Of a DNA stretch of 64,000 bases, positions 26,102 through 32,959 are shown piece by piece. The position numbers and the translations under genes are program-made. This DNA is from Paenibacillus lycopersici. GTDB lineage: Bacteria; Bacillota; Bacilli; Paenibacillales; Paenibacillaceae. The stretch spans positions 1,545,501 through 1,609,500 of the forward strand of contig NZ_CP048209.1 in the NCBI RefSeq assembly GCF_010119935.1, given 5' to 3'. The notes below the pieces were generated by a model. That model saw nothing but the letters and a program-made list of their open reading frames with translations, was not told the DNA's origin and did no database searches. Every line of letters begins with the position of its first letter. Position 1 is the first letter of the stretch.

Positions 26102-26412
26102 TGAGTAGGGTTCCTTTCTTGGTGACTTCGCAATCCCGAGAATACCCTACTTTTCTTATGTCTGGATAGACTCCAAACTTTGGTACACAAACAAATTTAC
26201 GTCATCGGAAAAGTTGCTCGAACAGCAATTTTACCGGCATTTTTGCTGGTCAGAGGCAGGAAAAGTTGCTCGAACAGCAACTTTACCGGCCTTTTTGCCG
26301 GTCAGAGGCAGGAAAAGTTGCTCGAACAGCAACTTTACCGGCATTTTTGCCGGTCTGACGCGAATAAAGTTGCTCGTGTAGCAACTTTTCGACTTTTCGC
26401 CATTCTGCAAGG

Positions 26413-26643
26413 CTACTGCCGCCGGGCCCGAATAAGCTGCCGCCGCAGCAGAAGTTCGGTCTCGAACGGCGATCTTATGGTTGAGATTCCCCTTTTCGCC
26501 GATGCCAATACGTCCGGAGAAGTGGTCCAATGCTGGCAGAGCAGTTGTTCCAAGTCCTCCATGCACGACGCTCCCGACAGGAAACCGCTTCGCCATTCCC
26601 GAATGTAGTGGTATGGAAAATAATCGTAACGTAGAGTGTACAC
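26413..26643 (-). CDS. possible small hypothetical protein (unrecognised)
   Basis: An open frame of 76 residues starts at GTG 26643 (TTG at 26646 is alternative). It reads YTLRYDYFPYHYIREWRSGF, then SCMEDLEQLLCQHWTTSPDV. The amino-acid composition is protein-like rather than low-complexity, but I recognise no family and see no clear ribosome site. It is divergent from the ComB-like gene and ends at the degenerate edge of the 52-bp array. It may be a real small gene or a fragment. Confidence 0.3.
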   Translation of the reverse strand: MYTLRYDYFPYHYIREWRSGFLSGASCMEDLEQLLCQHWTTSPDVLASAKRGISTIRSPFETELLLRRQLIRARRQ

Positions 26644-26725
26644 CAAGTTCGAGCTTATAACAGCCGATGACGGTGAACATTGGGGGAAAGCCCAGGCAAA
26701 GGAGAGGTTTCCGATTAACGAAGAA

Positions 26726-27460
26726 GTGTTCCACCAAACTCCCTATCGCATTCGCTTCGAATGGGGCGCGGAAGCGGTACGGCGGCTGGCTCCGCTATCG
26801 GGCGCCGTCGTGATCGTCGACGTGTTATCGTTCACGACTTGCGTCGAAGTCGCCGTGTCCAGTGAAGCGCTGGTGTTCCCGTACGGGCACAAGGACGAGT
26901 CCGCAGCCGCGTTCGCGGAATCGGTTCATGCCGTGCTGGCCGGCAAGCGCGGCACGACGCCGTCCCTGTCGCCGTCATCGCTGCGCGCGCTGCCTCTGCA
27001 TTCCCGCATCGTGCTGCCGTCGCAGAACGGTTCGGCATGCACTCTGATTGCCCAGGCTGCCCAGGCGGCAACGATTGCCGGATGCTTGCGGAATGCCGCC
27101 GCGGTTGCGGATTATATCGATCGGCATCATCCGGGCGAGATCGTCAGCGTCATCGCTTGCGGCGAGCAGTGGGCGGCGGGCGGACTGCGTCCGGCAATCG
27201 AAGATATGCTTGCGGCGGGCGCTATCCTCAGCAGATTCGATCCGTCCGATCTATCGCCGGAAGCGGGCATGGCCGTTGCCGCCTTTAGAAGCGCTGAACA
27301 CGACATCGGGCAGACGGTGCTGGCGTGCTCGTCCGGGCGCGAGCTGATCGAGAAAGGCTTCGCGCAAGACGTGGCGTTGGCGGGCGAACTGAACGTCAGC
27401 GGCACGGTGCCGGTATTTCAGCATGGCGCCTTTGGGCCGCGGAAGCGAGGGGAAGCATGA
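26726..27460 (+). CDS. 2-phosphosulfolactate phosphatase family protein (ComB-like)
   Basis: This protein of about 244 residues has the ComB pattern. AVVIVDVLSFTTCVEVAVSS with EALVFPYGHKDESAA is at the N terminus, LPSQNGSACTLIA in the middle, and SVIACGEQWAAGGLRPAIED in the C-terminal half. ComB releases phosphate from phosphosulfolactate, but bacterial members without a coenzyme M pathway have unproven roles. Start choice is uncertain. AAAGGAGAGG (26697-26706) sits 7 bp before an ATT codon at 26714, while the first normal start codon in frame is GTG at 26726. The stop overlaps the next ATG by 4 bp. Confidence 0.8.
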   Translation: MFHQTPYRIRFEWGAEAVRRLAPLSGAVVIVDVLSFTTCVEVAVSSEALVFPYGHKDESAAAFAESVHAVLAGKRGTTPSLSPSSLRALPLHSRIVLPSQNGSACTLIAQAAQAATIAGCLRNAAAVADYIDRHHPGEIVSVIACGEQWAAGGLRPAIEDMLAAGAILSRFDPSDLSPEAGMAVAAFRSAEHDIGQTVLACSSGRELIEKGFAQDVALAGELNVSGTVPVFQHGAFGPRKRGEA

Positions 27461-27957
27461 ATATCGTACTGATCGGCATGTCCGGCGCGGGAAAAAGCAC
27501 GCTCGGCGTGCTGCTCGCCAAGGCGCTCGGAATGGATTTCGTGGATACGGATATCGTCATCCAGCAGCAGGAAGGCAGACTGCTGCAAGACATAATCGAT
27601 CGTGACGGCATCGCGCATTTCATGGCTGTCGAAGAACGAATCGTCTCCGGGCTGCGGCTGGACAATAGCATCGTATCGACGGGCGGCAGCGTCGTCTATT
27701 CGGAGCAAGCGATGCATACCCTGAGACAAGGCGGCCGGATCGTCTACCTGCATGTCCCCTATGAAGAGATCGAGCGGAGAATCGGCGGCATGGCGGCGAG
27801 GGGCATTGTCATGAAGAGCGGGCAATGCCTGCGAGACGTCTATGACGAAAGAATGCCGCTCTATGTAAAATACGGCGATATGACGGTGGACTGCACGAAT
27901 AAGGCGATCGAGTCTTGCGTGGGGGAAATCATCGCATGCATAAGAGAGCGCGCTTGA
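27457..27957 (+). CDS. shikimate kinase-like P-loop kinase
   Basis: This 166-residue protein starts MNIVLIGMSGAGKSTLGVLL (Walker A). It continues with LGMDFVDTDIVIQQQEGRLL, carrying the DTD motif that binds shikimate or Mg in AroK, and FMAVEERIVSGL. STGGSVVYSEQAMHTL is the glycine-rich substrate loop, here GGS rather than the usual GGG. The usual lid Arg region is altered. Translational coupling to the ComB-like gene (ATGA overlap) is unusual for aroK, so a different small substrate is possible. Confidence 0.75.
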   Translation: MNIVLIGMSGAGKSTLGVLLAKALGMDFVDTDIVIQQQEGRLLQDIIDRDGIAHFMAVEERIVSGLRLDNSIVSTGGSVVYSEQAMHTLRQGGRIVYLHVPYEEIERRIGGMAARGIVMKSGQCLRDVYDERMPLYVKYGDMTVDCTNKAIESCVGEIIACIRERA

Positions 27958-28059
27958 AGGAAGATGCCGAGCGGCGATACGTAGAGCGGCCTTGACGGGG
28001 CAGCAGCGGATCGCGGGGCGGCTTCGGAATCTTTTACAATTTTACAAGGAGTGGGTGGA

Positions 28060-28499
28060 TTGGCTCATCATCTTGCTGCCGGTGTCATTGTTCTAGAGGA
28101 CAACGCGGTGCTGTTAGTAACAAATATGGCTGGAGCTTACCGAAGGGTTCTCTCGAACGCGGCGAAACTTTTCTTAAAGGCGCAGAGAGAGAGGCGTTTG
28201 AGGAAGCCGGAATCGAGGTAATAGCGAAAGAAGCAGCATTCGTGACCGAATACACTTCAGAGAAGTATGGACAGTACCTTCAAGTATATTATGAAGGCAG
28301 CGCGCGAGCTGGACAAATCGAATGCAGCGCCGATCCCGATGACGATATAAACCAGGCTCGATATGTTCGGCTTGCGGACTTGCGCAGCTTTATCACGTTT
28401 CGCCCCTGGATTATACCTCTGGAACATTGGGTACAACATAAAGAAATGAAATATTATTCTTTTGATTTAGATGTCGAAGGGTTTCATATTCCAGAATAA
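28060..28499 (+). pseudogene. Nudix hydrolase broken by a single-base frameshift
   Basis: TTG at 28060 follows AAGGAG (28046-28051) and reads AHHLAAGVIVLEDNAVLLVT. After 28122 the homology moves to another frame (YGWSLPKGSLERGE). That frame contains a complete Nudix box: G at GSLERGE and REAFEEAGI with correct spacing. It then runs to a stop at 28497-28499. One missing base at about 28123-28124 explains both halves. Restored, the protein would have about 146 residues and resemble MutT-type pyrophosphohydrolases. It may be a true mutation or a sequencing error. Confidence 0.75.
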
Positions 28500-28612
28500 T
28501 GTTCGCGAAGCGGCTAGCGGTCTCGCTGCCCGGAAGCGGAAGAGAGTGCGGCAGGGAAGCCCCGGCCATGCGCCCTATTTTCAGGAGAATGAAAGAACGA
28601 ACGACCGAATCA

Positions 28613-28621
28613 TGATATACT
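28613..28621 (+). promoter_or_regulatory. extended -10 promoter element for the small gene at 28667
   Basis: TGATATACT has the TGN-TATACT form of an extended -10 and lies 46 bp upstream of the start codon. No strong -35 is seen, as expected for this promoter class. Confidence 0.45.
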
Positions 28622-28666
28622 AGAGTAGAGAGATCGCTTGACGATCGGGAGAAGGAGACGAATGCG

Positions 28667-28885
28667 ATGACACGCTATTTGTTCGAATATGAAGTACCGT
28701 CCACCGGGAAGAAAGCGACGTTCAGCTGGATCGGCAAGAGCGAAGAAGAAGCCCGCGCCGCGGTTCATGCCAAGGTTGCCGATTTCGAGTTCATGGAATT
28801 GGACGATATCGTCGTTGGCAAGGTGCTCGAAGCGAAGGAAACGACAGGCAATCAGTACTACGAATGCGAAGGCTGCAGCGCGTAA
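28667..28885 (+). CDS. small conserved-looking hypothetical protein
   Basis: The 72-residue protein starts MTRYLFEYEVPSTGKKATFS and ends GNQYYECEGCSA. AGAAGGAGACG lies about 10 bp upstream of the ATG, a promoter is visible at 28613 and a terminator at 28909. It is probably a real single-gene unit. The fold looks like a small alpha/beta protein with a terminal CxGC motif that could bind metal or be redox-active. I do not recognise a named family. Confidence 0.7.
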   Translation: MTRYLFEYEVPSTGKKATFSWIGKSEEEARAAVHAKVADFEFMELDDIVVGKVLEAKETTGNQYYECEGCSA

Positions 28886-28908
28886 GCGCGTTGGCGCCGT
28901 CGAACGAA

Positions 28909-28942
28909 GAAGCGCCCGGCGATCAGCCGGGCGCTTCGTTGT
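28909..28942 (+). terminator. hairpin terminator after the small gene
   Basis: GAAGCGCCCGGC (28909-28920) and GCCGGGCGCTTC (28926-28937) form a perfect 12-bp stem with loop GATCA. A modest GTTGTCGTT tail follows. Confidence 0.65.
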
Positions 28943-28943
28943 C

Positions 28944-28979
28944 GTTGCAGGAGTTGCAGGAGTTGCAGGAGTTGCAGGG
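28944..28979. repeat. 9-bp tandem repeat GTTGCAGGA, four copies
   Basis: Four nearly perfect copies run from 28944, with further decayed copies to about 29018 (GGTTGCAAGAG, GGGAGTTGCAGGAG). It lies between convergent genes and is not part of either reading frame. Confidence 0.85.
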
Positions 28980-29038
28980 TTGCAAGAGTCACAGGATTAC
29001 GGGAGTTGCAGGAGCACAATGCTGTCGGCATGCGCATA

Positions 29039-30577
29039 TTATTTCGCTGCCTGTAATGTCAGCGTATACTGCAAGCTCCAGCCGTTCGGCTGCTCCGCAT
29101 CCACGCGGAAGCCGAGCAGCTCTGCCAGCTGCAGCAGCGGGACATGCAGCTTGCCGCCGACGAGCCGGGCGGGATACGCCAGCTCGACCTTGCCGCCGTC
29201 TCCGGTGCCGGCCGCCGGTTTATCCAGCGTCAAGGTGACGCGGGCGGAGCCGTGCGCCATGACGAGCATCTTCGCCGACTGGTTCCAGTCGAACGTTGCG
29301 CCGAGCAGCGCGGCCGCTTCCTTGGCGGGGACGAGCAGCTCGCCTTGGCCCGGAATGATGCGGCTGCTGAAGCTCGCCTCCGGCGGGGCCGTCTTGCCGC
29401 CGCCGGCATACACGCGTACGCTCTTCGGATCGCCGGCTTCCGTCATTGCCAGCGTCCGGACCTGCTGCGCCAGCTCGTCCGACAACGACTGCGCGTTCTC
29501 CTTCGTCATCCGGTAGCGCGGATCGTCCCGGCCGATGGCCGCGGCAATGGCCGAATTCACATCCTGATTGTGGTGCGACAAATCCTTATACAGGTCGAGA
29601 TCGTACGTCCATTCGCCAGCGGTTTGGAAGTCGTATACTTTGGCGTTCGGAAGCGCATCGAACTGCCGGAACATCCAGACGTCCATCGCCAGCTGATTCC
29701 CGAACCGCGCCTCGTTGGTCGCCGCCCAGACGGCTTCGCGCAGCACGCTGTAAGGCGGATAGTAGAAAATAAAGTCAATCTCCGGATGGGCCTTCGCCAA
29801 CGACAGCACCTGCGTCTCGAAATGCGACTTGATGACGTCGAGCGGCTCCTCGTTCAAGCCGAAATACGCTTCTTCGTTGGCGGCCGACCGGTAATCCTTC
29901 AGCACGAGCTTCTTGCCGAAGCGCACGCTGTCGTTCCAGTTATACAGCGTCTCCAGGCTTTGCGGCGCCGAGCCCGTCACCCGCTTGAAGATCCCTTTGA
30001 AGAACTGCCCGTAGACGCTGTAATTCAGTAAATACCGGTAGTCGTTCCAGCGGTTGTCGTCGTACAGGTAATCGGGAAAAGGGCCTGCCGCATCCTGATC
30101 CCCGGTCTTGAGCGCGAAATAATCGAGCCCCCACAGCACGCGCTTGACTTTGCCGGTCTCGATCGCGAGCTTGGCGATCTTGTACTGCTCGTCCGCCGTC
30201 GATCCGCGGATGGACAGCTTCAGCGTCTTGCCGCCGAGCGCCTTGTCGACTTCGGACGGCAGGAAGTTCTCCGTCATCGAGGTGCCGATGATGATCGTAT
30301 CGTAGTCGTAATGGAGCGCCAGCCCCGGATTCTGGTACCGCTGCTCGGACGAGAAGACCGGGCGGTATCCGAACGGCTTATGATAGAACTGCAGCGGATC
30401 CGCCGCATAGGTAACCAACGAGGCCAGCAGCGCGAAGCCGACGGCGAACAGCGCCGTCCAGGCGAGCATGCGCTTGGCCGCCTTGGCCGTTGCCCGGGCC
30501 GGCTGCGCCGCAGCGCCCCGAACGGGAGGCTGCGCCGCGTTCGGACGATGGATTGGAGCGGGATTGGGCGTTTGCAC
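29039..30577 (-). CDS. AlgJ/AlgX-like SGNH acetyltransferase partner with C-terminal stalk domain
   Basis: The protein has 512 residues. A Pro/Ala-rich cytoplasmic start is followed by one transmembrane helix (MLAWTALFAVGFALLASLVT). The extracytoplasmic SGNH-like domain contains TIIIGTSMTENFLPSEV (Ser nucleophile region), LKLSIRGSTADEQ, and the late SHHNQDVN (candidate catalytic His region). Residues about 395-512 resemble the copper-amine-oxidase N-terminal stalk domain (GELLVPAKEAAALLGATFDW and KLHVPLLQLAELLGFRVD). GTG start is 18 bp after the MBOAT stop. The two genes together probably acetylate a wall or extracellular polymer. Confidence 0.8.
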   Translation of the reverse strand: MQTPNPAPIHRPNAAQPPVRGAAAQPARATAKAAKRMLAWTALFAVGFALLASLVTYAADPLQFYHKPFGYRPVFSSEQRYQNPGLALHYDYDTIIIGTSMTENFLPSEVDKALGGKTLKLSIRGSTADEQYKIAKLAIETGKVKRVLWGLDYFALKTGDQDAAGPFPDYLYDDNRWNDYRYLLNYSVYGQFFKGIFKRVTGSAPQSLETLYNWNDSVRFGKKLVLKDYRSAANEEAYFGLNEEPLDVIKSHFETQVLSLAKAHPEIDFIFYYPPYSVLREAVWAATNEARFGNQLAMDVWMFRQFDALPNAKVYDFQTAGEWTYDLDLYKDLSHHNQDVNSAIAAAIGRDDPRYRMTKENAQSLSDELAQQVRTLAMTEAGDPKSVRVYAGGGKTAPPEASFSSRIIPGQGELLVPAKEAAALLGATFDWNQSAKMLVMAHGSARVTLTLDKPAAGTGDGGKVELAYPARLVGGKLHVPLLQLAELLGFRVDAEQPNGWSLQYTLTLQAAK

Positions 30578-30595
30578 GAACGGTCACATGCCTTT

Positions 30596-31978
30596 CTAAA
30601 AGTTGAAATAGAGAAATTCGCTGATGCGGTTGAAGTAGAGCAGCGAGAAGACGAACAGCGCGGCGACGGCGGCGGCCATGCGCCTCGTCGGACGGAACGT
30701 CTCGCTCAGCTGCGACGAGTTGCGCAGCGCCAGCACGATCGGCAGGAAGAGCGCGATGAGCAGCAGCGTCGGTAAGAGCGTCTTCACGTCGGCGAGCGAA
30801 ACGCCCTGCAAGCCGGCCATGCCTTTCAGAATGCGCATGGCCTGTCCCCAGCTGTCGGCCCGGAAGAACACCCACGTGGCGTTGATGAACATGAATGTCA
30901 CGAACCAGGCGAGCCAGACGGGCAGCGGCCGGCCGAATTTGCCCCAGAACCGGTGGACGACTTGTCCGAGGCCATGCAGCAGCCCCCAGAAGATAAAGGT
31001 CCAGCCCGCGCCGTGCCACAAGCCGCCGATCAGGAACGTCACGACAAGGTTGCGCAGCATGACCGCTTCGCCGCGGCGGTTGCCGCCGAGCGGAATGTAG
31101 ATGTAATCCCGCAGGAACCGGCTGAGCGTCATATGCCAGCGCCGCCAGAAGTCCTGAATGCTGGTCGCCTTATAGGGCGAATTGAAATTTTGCGGCAGCT
31201 TGATGTTGAACACGAGCGCAGCGCCGATCGCCATGTCGGTATAGCCGCTGAAATCGAAGTAGAGCTGGAACGTGTACGACAGCGAGGCGGTCCAGGCGGC
31301 GATGAAATGCGTTGCGCCCGCGAAGCCGTCGTTCGCCGCGTTCGCGAACGTATCGGCGATGACGACCTTCTTGAATAGCCCGATGCAGAAGATGTACGCG
31401 CCTCTTGAAGCGTTGGCCCACTGCCACACTTTGTTCCGCAGCCGGTCGAACTGCGGCATCATCTCGCTGTGATGGAGAATCGGCCCGGCGATCAGGTGGG
31501 GGTAGAACGTTACGAACAGCATGTAGCTGACCAGATTGTATTCGCTCGCTTTGCCTTTGTAGGCGTCCGCGAGATAGGCGATTTGGGTGAAGGTGAAGAA
31601 GCTGATCCCGAGCGGCAAAATCAGGCGGAGTACCGGAAAGGCATGTCCGGTCGCGTCCGATAAGGCGCCTAGGAAGAAATCGGCGTACTTGTAGTAGCCG
31701 AGCAGCAGCAGATTGCCGGCGATGCCGGCGACGAGCAGCGGCTTGCCGCGCTTCGTCCCGGCCCCGGCCTGAATGAGCCGGCCGAAGAGATAGTTGAACG
31801 CGATCGAGCCGAGTATCAGCGGCAAGTAGCGCACATTCCACCAGCTGTAGAAGAAGAGCGAGGAGAACGTCAGCCAGCATTTGGCGGCGAACGTGAAACG
31901 GAAGCGGTTCAGAATGAAATAGACGGCGACGGATATGGGCCAGAAGGCGAAAATAAAGACGTATGTATTGAATAACAT
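30596..31978 (-). CDS. MBOAT-family O-acyltransferase (AlgI/DltB-like)
   Basis: This 460-residue polytopic membrane protein starts MLFNTYVFIFAFWPISVAVY and has about ten helices. The MBOAT core includes PHLIAGPILHHSEMMPQF, YFDFSGYTDMAIGAALVF, QDFWRRWHMTLSRFLRDYIY, and the catalytic His in GGLWHGAGWTFIFWG. It passes an acyl group across the membrane to its SGNH partner encoded directly downstream. AGGAG lies about 11 bp before the ATG. The glycan substrate is not evident, and no polysaccharide synthase is nearby. Confidence 0.92.
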   Translation of the reverse strand: MLFNTYVFIFAFWPISVAVYFILNRFRFTFAAKCWLTFSSLFFYSWWNVRYLPLILGSIAFNYLFGRLIQAGAGTKRGKPLLVAGIAGNLLLLGYYKYADFFLGALSDATGHAFPVLRLILPLGISFFTFTQIAYLADAYKGKASEYNLVSYMLFVTFYPHLIAGPILHHSEMMPQFDRLRNKVWQWANASRGAYIFCIGLFKKVVIADTFANAANDGFAGATHFIAAWTASLSYTFQLYFDFSGYTDMAIGAALVFNIKLPQNFNSPYKATSIQDFWRRWHMTLSRFLRDYIYIPLGGNRRGEAVMLRNLVVTFLIGGLWHGAGWTFIFWGLLHGLGQVVHRFWGKFGRPLPVWLAWFVTFMFINATWVFFRADSWGQAMRILKGMAGLQGVSLADVKTLLPTLLLIALFLPIVLALRNSSQLSETFRPTRRMAAAVAALFVFSLLYFNRISEFLYFNF

Positions 31979-32326
31979 CGATGCGGCACGCTCCTAGCGA
32001 ATCAATAGTGATACCGATAGCTTCCGCGAAGCAGACGCTGTGAATGATAGACGCAGGAAACCGGAAAAAGGTTACAGTTGTTCACGACGAGGGACCGATG
32101 CGATCGGCCGCCCGCAAGCAAGCCGTCCGATATAACCTTAATTCATGACGCGAGAACTGGTCAATACATGATTCGGTTAACCGACGGAGAGATGCAAACA
32201 AGCCGCTTGTCCAAAGGGAGTTAGTTCTCCCATGGCAAGCGGCCTGTTGATTGATGCAGTATGGTGTTGATGCAGTATGTGCTTCGATTCATCGTCTTCG
32301 CAGACGGTCTTCGCAAAACGAGCGCG
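31979..32326. other. intergenic gap between MBOAT and PadR genes
   Basis: Apart from the terminator-like hairpin at 32199-32246, no gene or strong promoter was identified. The upstream region of the MBOAT gene (minus strand) is AT-richer around 32040-32080. Confidence 0.4.
32199..32246 (-). terminator. terminator of the MFS-padR operon
   Basis: Nested inverted repeats GCCGCTTG/CAAGCGGC and GGGAG/CTCCC form one long hairpin. Read on the minus strand it is followed by TTGTTTGC. It lies 80 bp past the padR stop. Confidence 0.55.
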
Positions 32327-32953
32327 TTATTCGCCGCCGGAGTCGGACTTCTCGAACTCCTTGAGCTGGATTACGTAGGCTTCCAACTGCTCGGTCGTCA
32401 TCTTATGCGGCTCGAACAGCTTGCCGGAACGCGTCTCTTCGAGCAGCTGCTGCAGCCATGCCCGTTCCGTCTCGCCGAATCGGATGAAGCCCTCGATCAT
32501 GAGCGAGGAACCGCGCGGTATCAGGCTCCCTTTCAGCTCCATGATAAACTTCATCCGCGCGAGCCGGGTCTCGCAATCTTCCAGCTGCTTAAGCACCAAC
32601 GCCTCGATGAGGTCGCTGCTGCCGTGCCGCACGAACGGCATCGCCAGAAACAGCGGATGCTGCGGGTACGAGGTATGCTTGAACTGCTCCTGCAGCAGCT
32701 GGAGGAACGCTTCGCGCCCGCTGTCCGTGATGCGGTAAATCGTCTTGTCCGGCCGGTTCTCGCCGGGAACCGAGACGACTTCCGCCGCCTCGATCAGTCC
32801 GTCCTGCCGCAGCTGGTCGACCGCATAATAGAGCGAACCGTCCCGGAGCTTGAAGCATTCGTTCCAGTTGCGCAGTTTAATCGTCTGCCGGATTTCGTAG
32901 GGATGCCGTTCGCGCTCCATTAGCAGCCCCAGAATCAAGAGCTTCATGGACAT
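32327..32953 (-). CDS. PadR-family transcriptional regulator
   Basis: The protein has 208 residues. The N-terminal winged helix is KLLILGLLMERERHPYEIRQ and LRDGSLYYAVDQLRQDGLIE, followed by a wing with TIYRITDSGREAFLQLL. A long C-terminal alpha-helical dimerisation domain follows, as in the longer PadR class. It starts 6 bp after the DHA2 pump gene on the same strand, so the two are cotranscribed. The paired palindromes at 34582 and 34611 are its probable operators. Confidence 0.9.
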   Translation of the reverse strand: MSMKLLILGLLMERERHPYEIRQTIKLRNWNECFKLRDGSLYYAVDQLRQDGLIEAAEVVSVPGENRPDKTIYRITDSGREAFLQLLQEQFKHTSYPQHPLFLAMPFVRHGSSDLIEALVLKQLEDCETRLARMKFIMELKGSLIPRGSSLMIEGFIRFGETERAWLQQLLEETRSGKLFEPHKMTTEQLEAYVIQLKEFEKSDSGGE

Positions 32954-32959
32954 CGCGCA

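Larger units (their letters stand above)
24731..26206 (-). mobile_element. IS256-family insertion sequence, complete, 1476 bp
   Basis: The element is bounded by an 8-bp direct duplication GGAAAAGT (24723-24730 and 26207-26214). Its ends align as imperfect inverted repeats, 16 of 24 matching: GGTAGCGTCAAG...TTTGTGTA on the left and GATGACGTAAAT...TTTGTGTAC from the right end reversed. It carries one transposase on the minus strand. Removing the element and one copy of the duplication restores a regular 52-bp repeat unit, which confirms both boundaries. The IS256 family normally makes 8-9 bp duplications. Confidence 0.92.
24622..26402. repeat. 52-bp double-hairpin tandem repeat array, split by an IS
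   Basis: Units start (AAAGTTGCT) at 24622, 24674, 24726, then after the IS at 26210 (continuation of the third unit), 26262, 26314 and 26366. Every step is exactly 52 bp. Each unit contains two inverted repeats, AAAGTTGCT-CGAAC-AGCAACTTT and CCGGC-ATTTTT-GCCGG, then TCAGAGGCAGGA. The last unit is diverged. Units abut without spacers, and 52 is not a multiple of three, so this is neither CRISPR nor a coding repeat. Confidence 0.9.

Noticed and set aside
24622..26402. 52-bp array as a CRISPR
   Set aside because: Units abut with no unique spacers, each unit holds two hairpins, and no cas gene is nearby.
26180..26608. Open frame across the 52-bp repeats as a repeat protein
   Set aside because: 52 is not a multiple of three, so each unit is read in a different frame, and there is no ribosome site.
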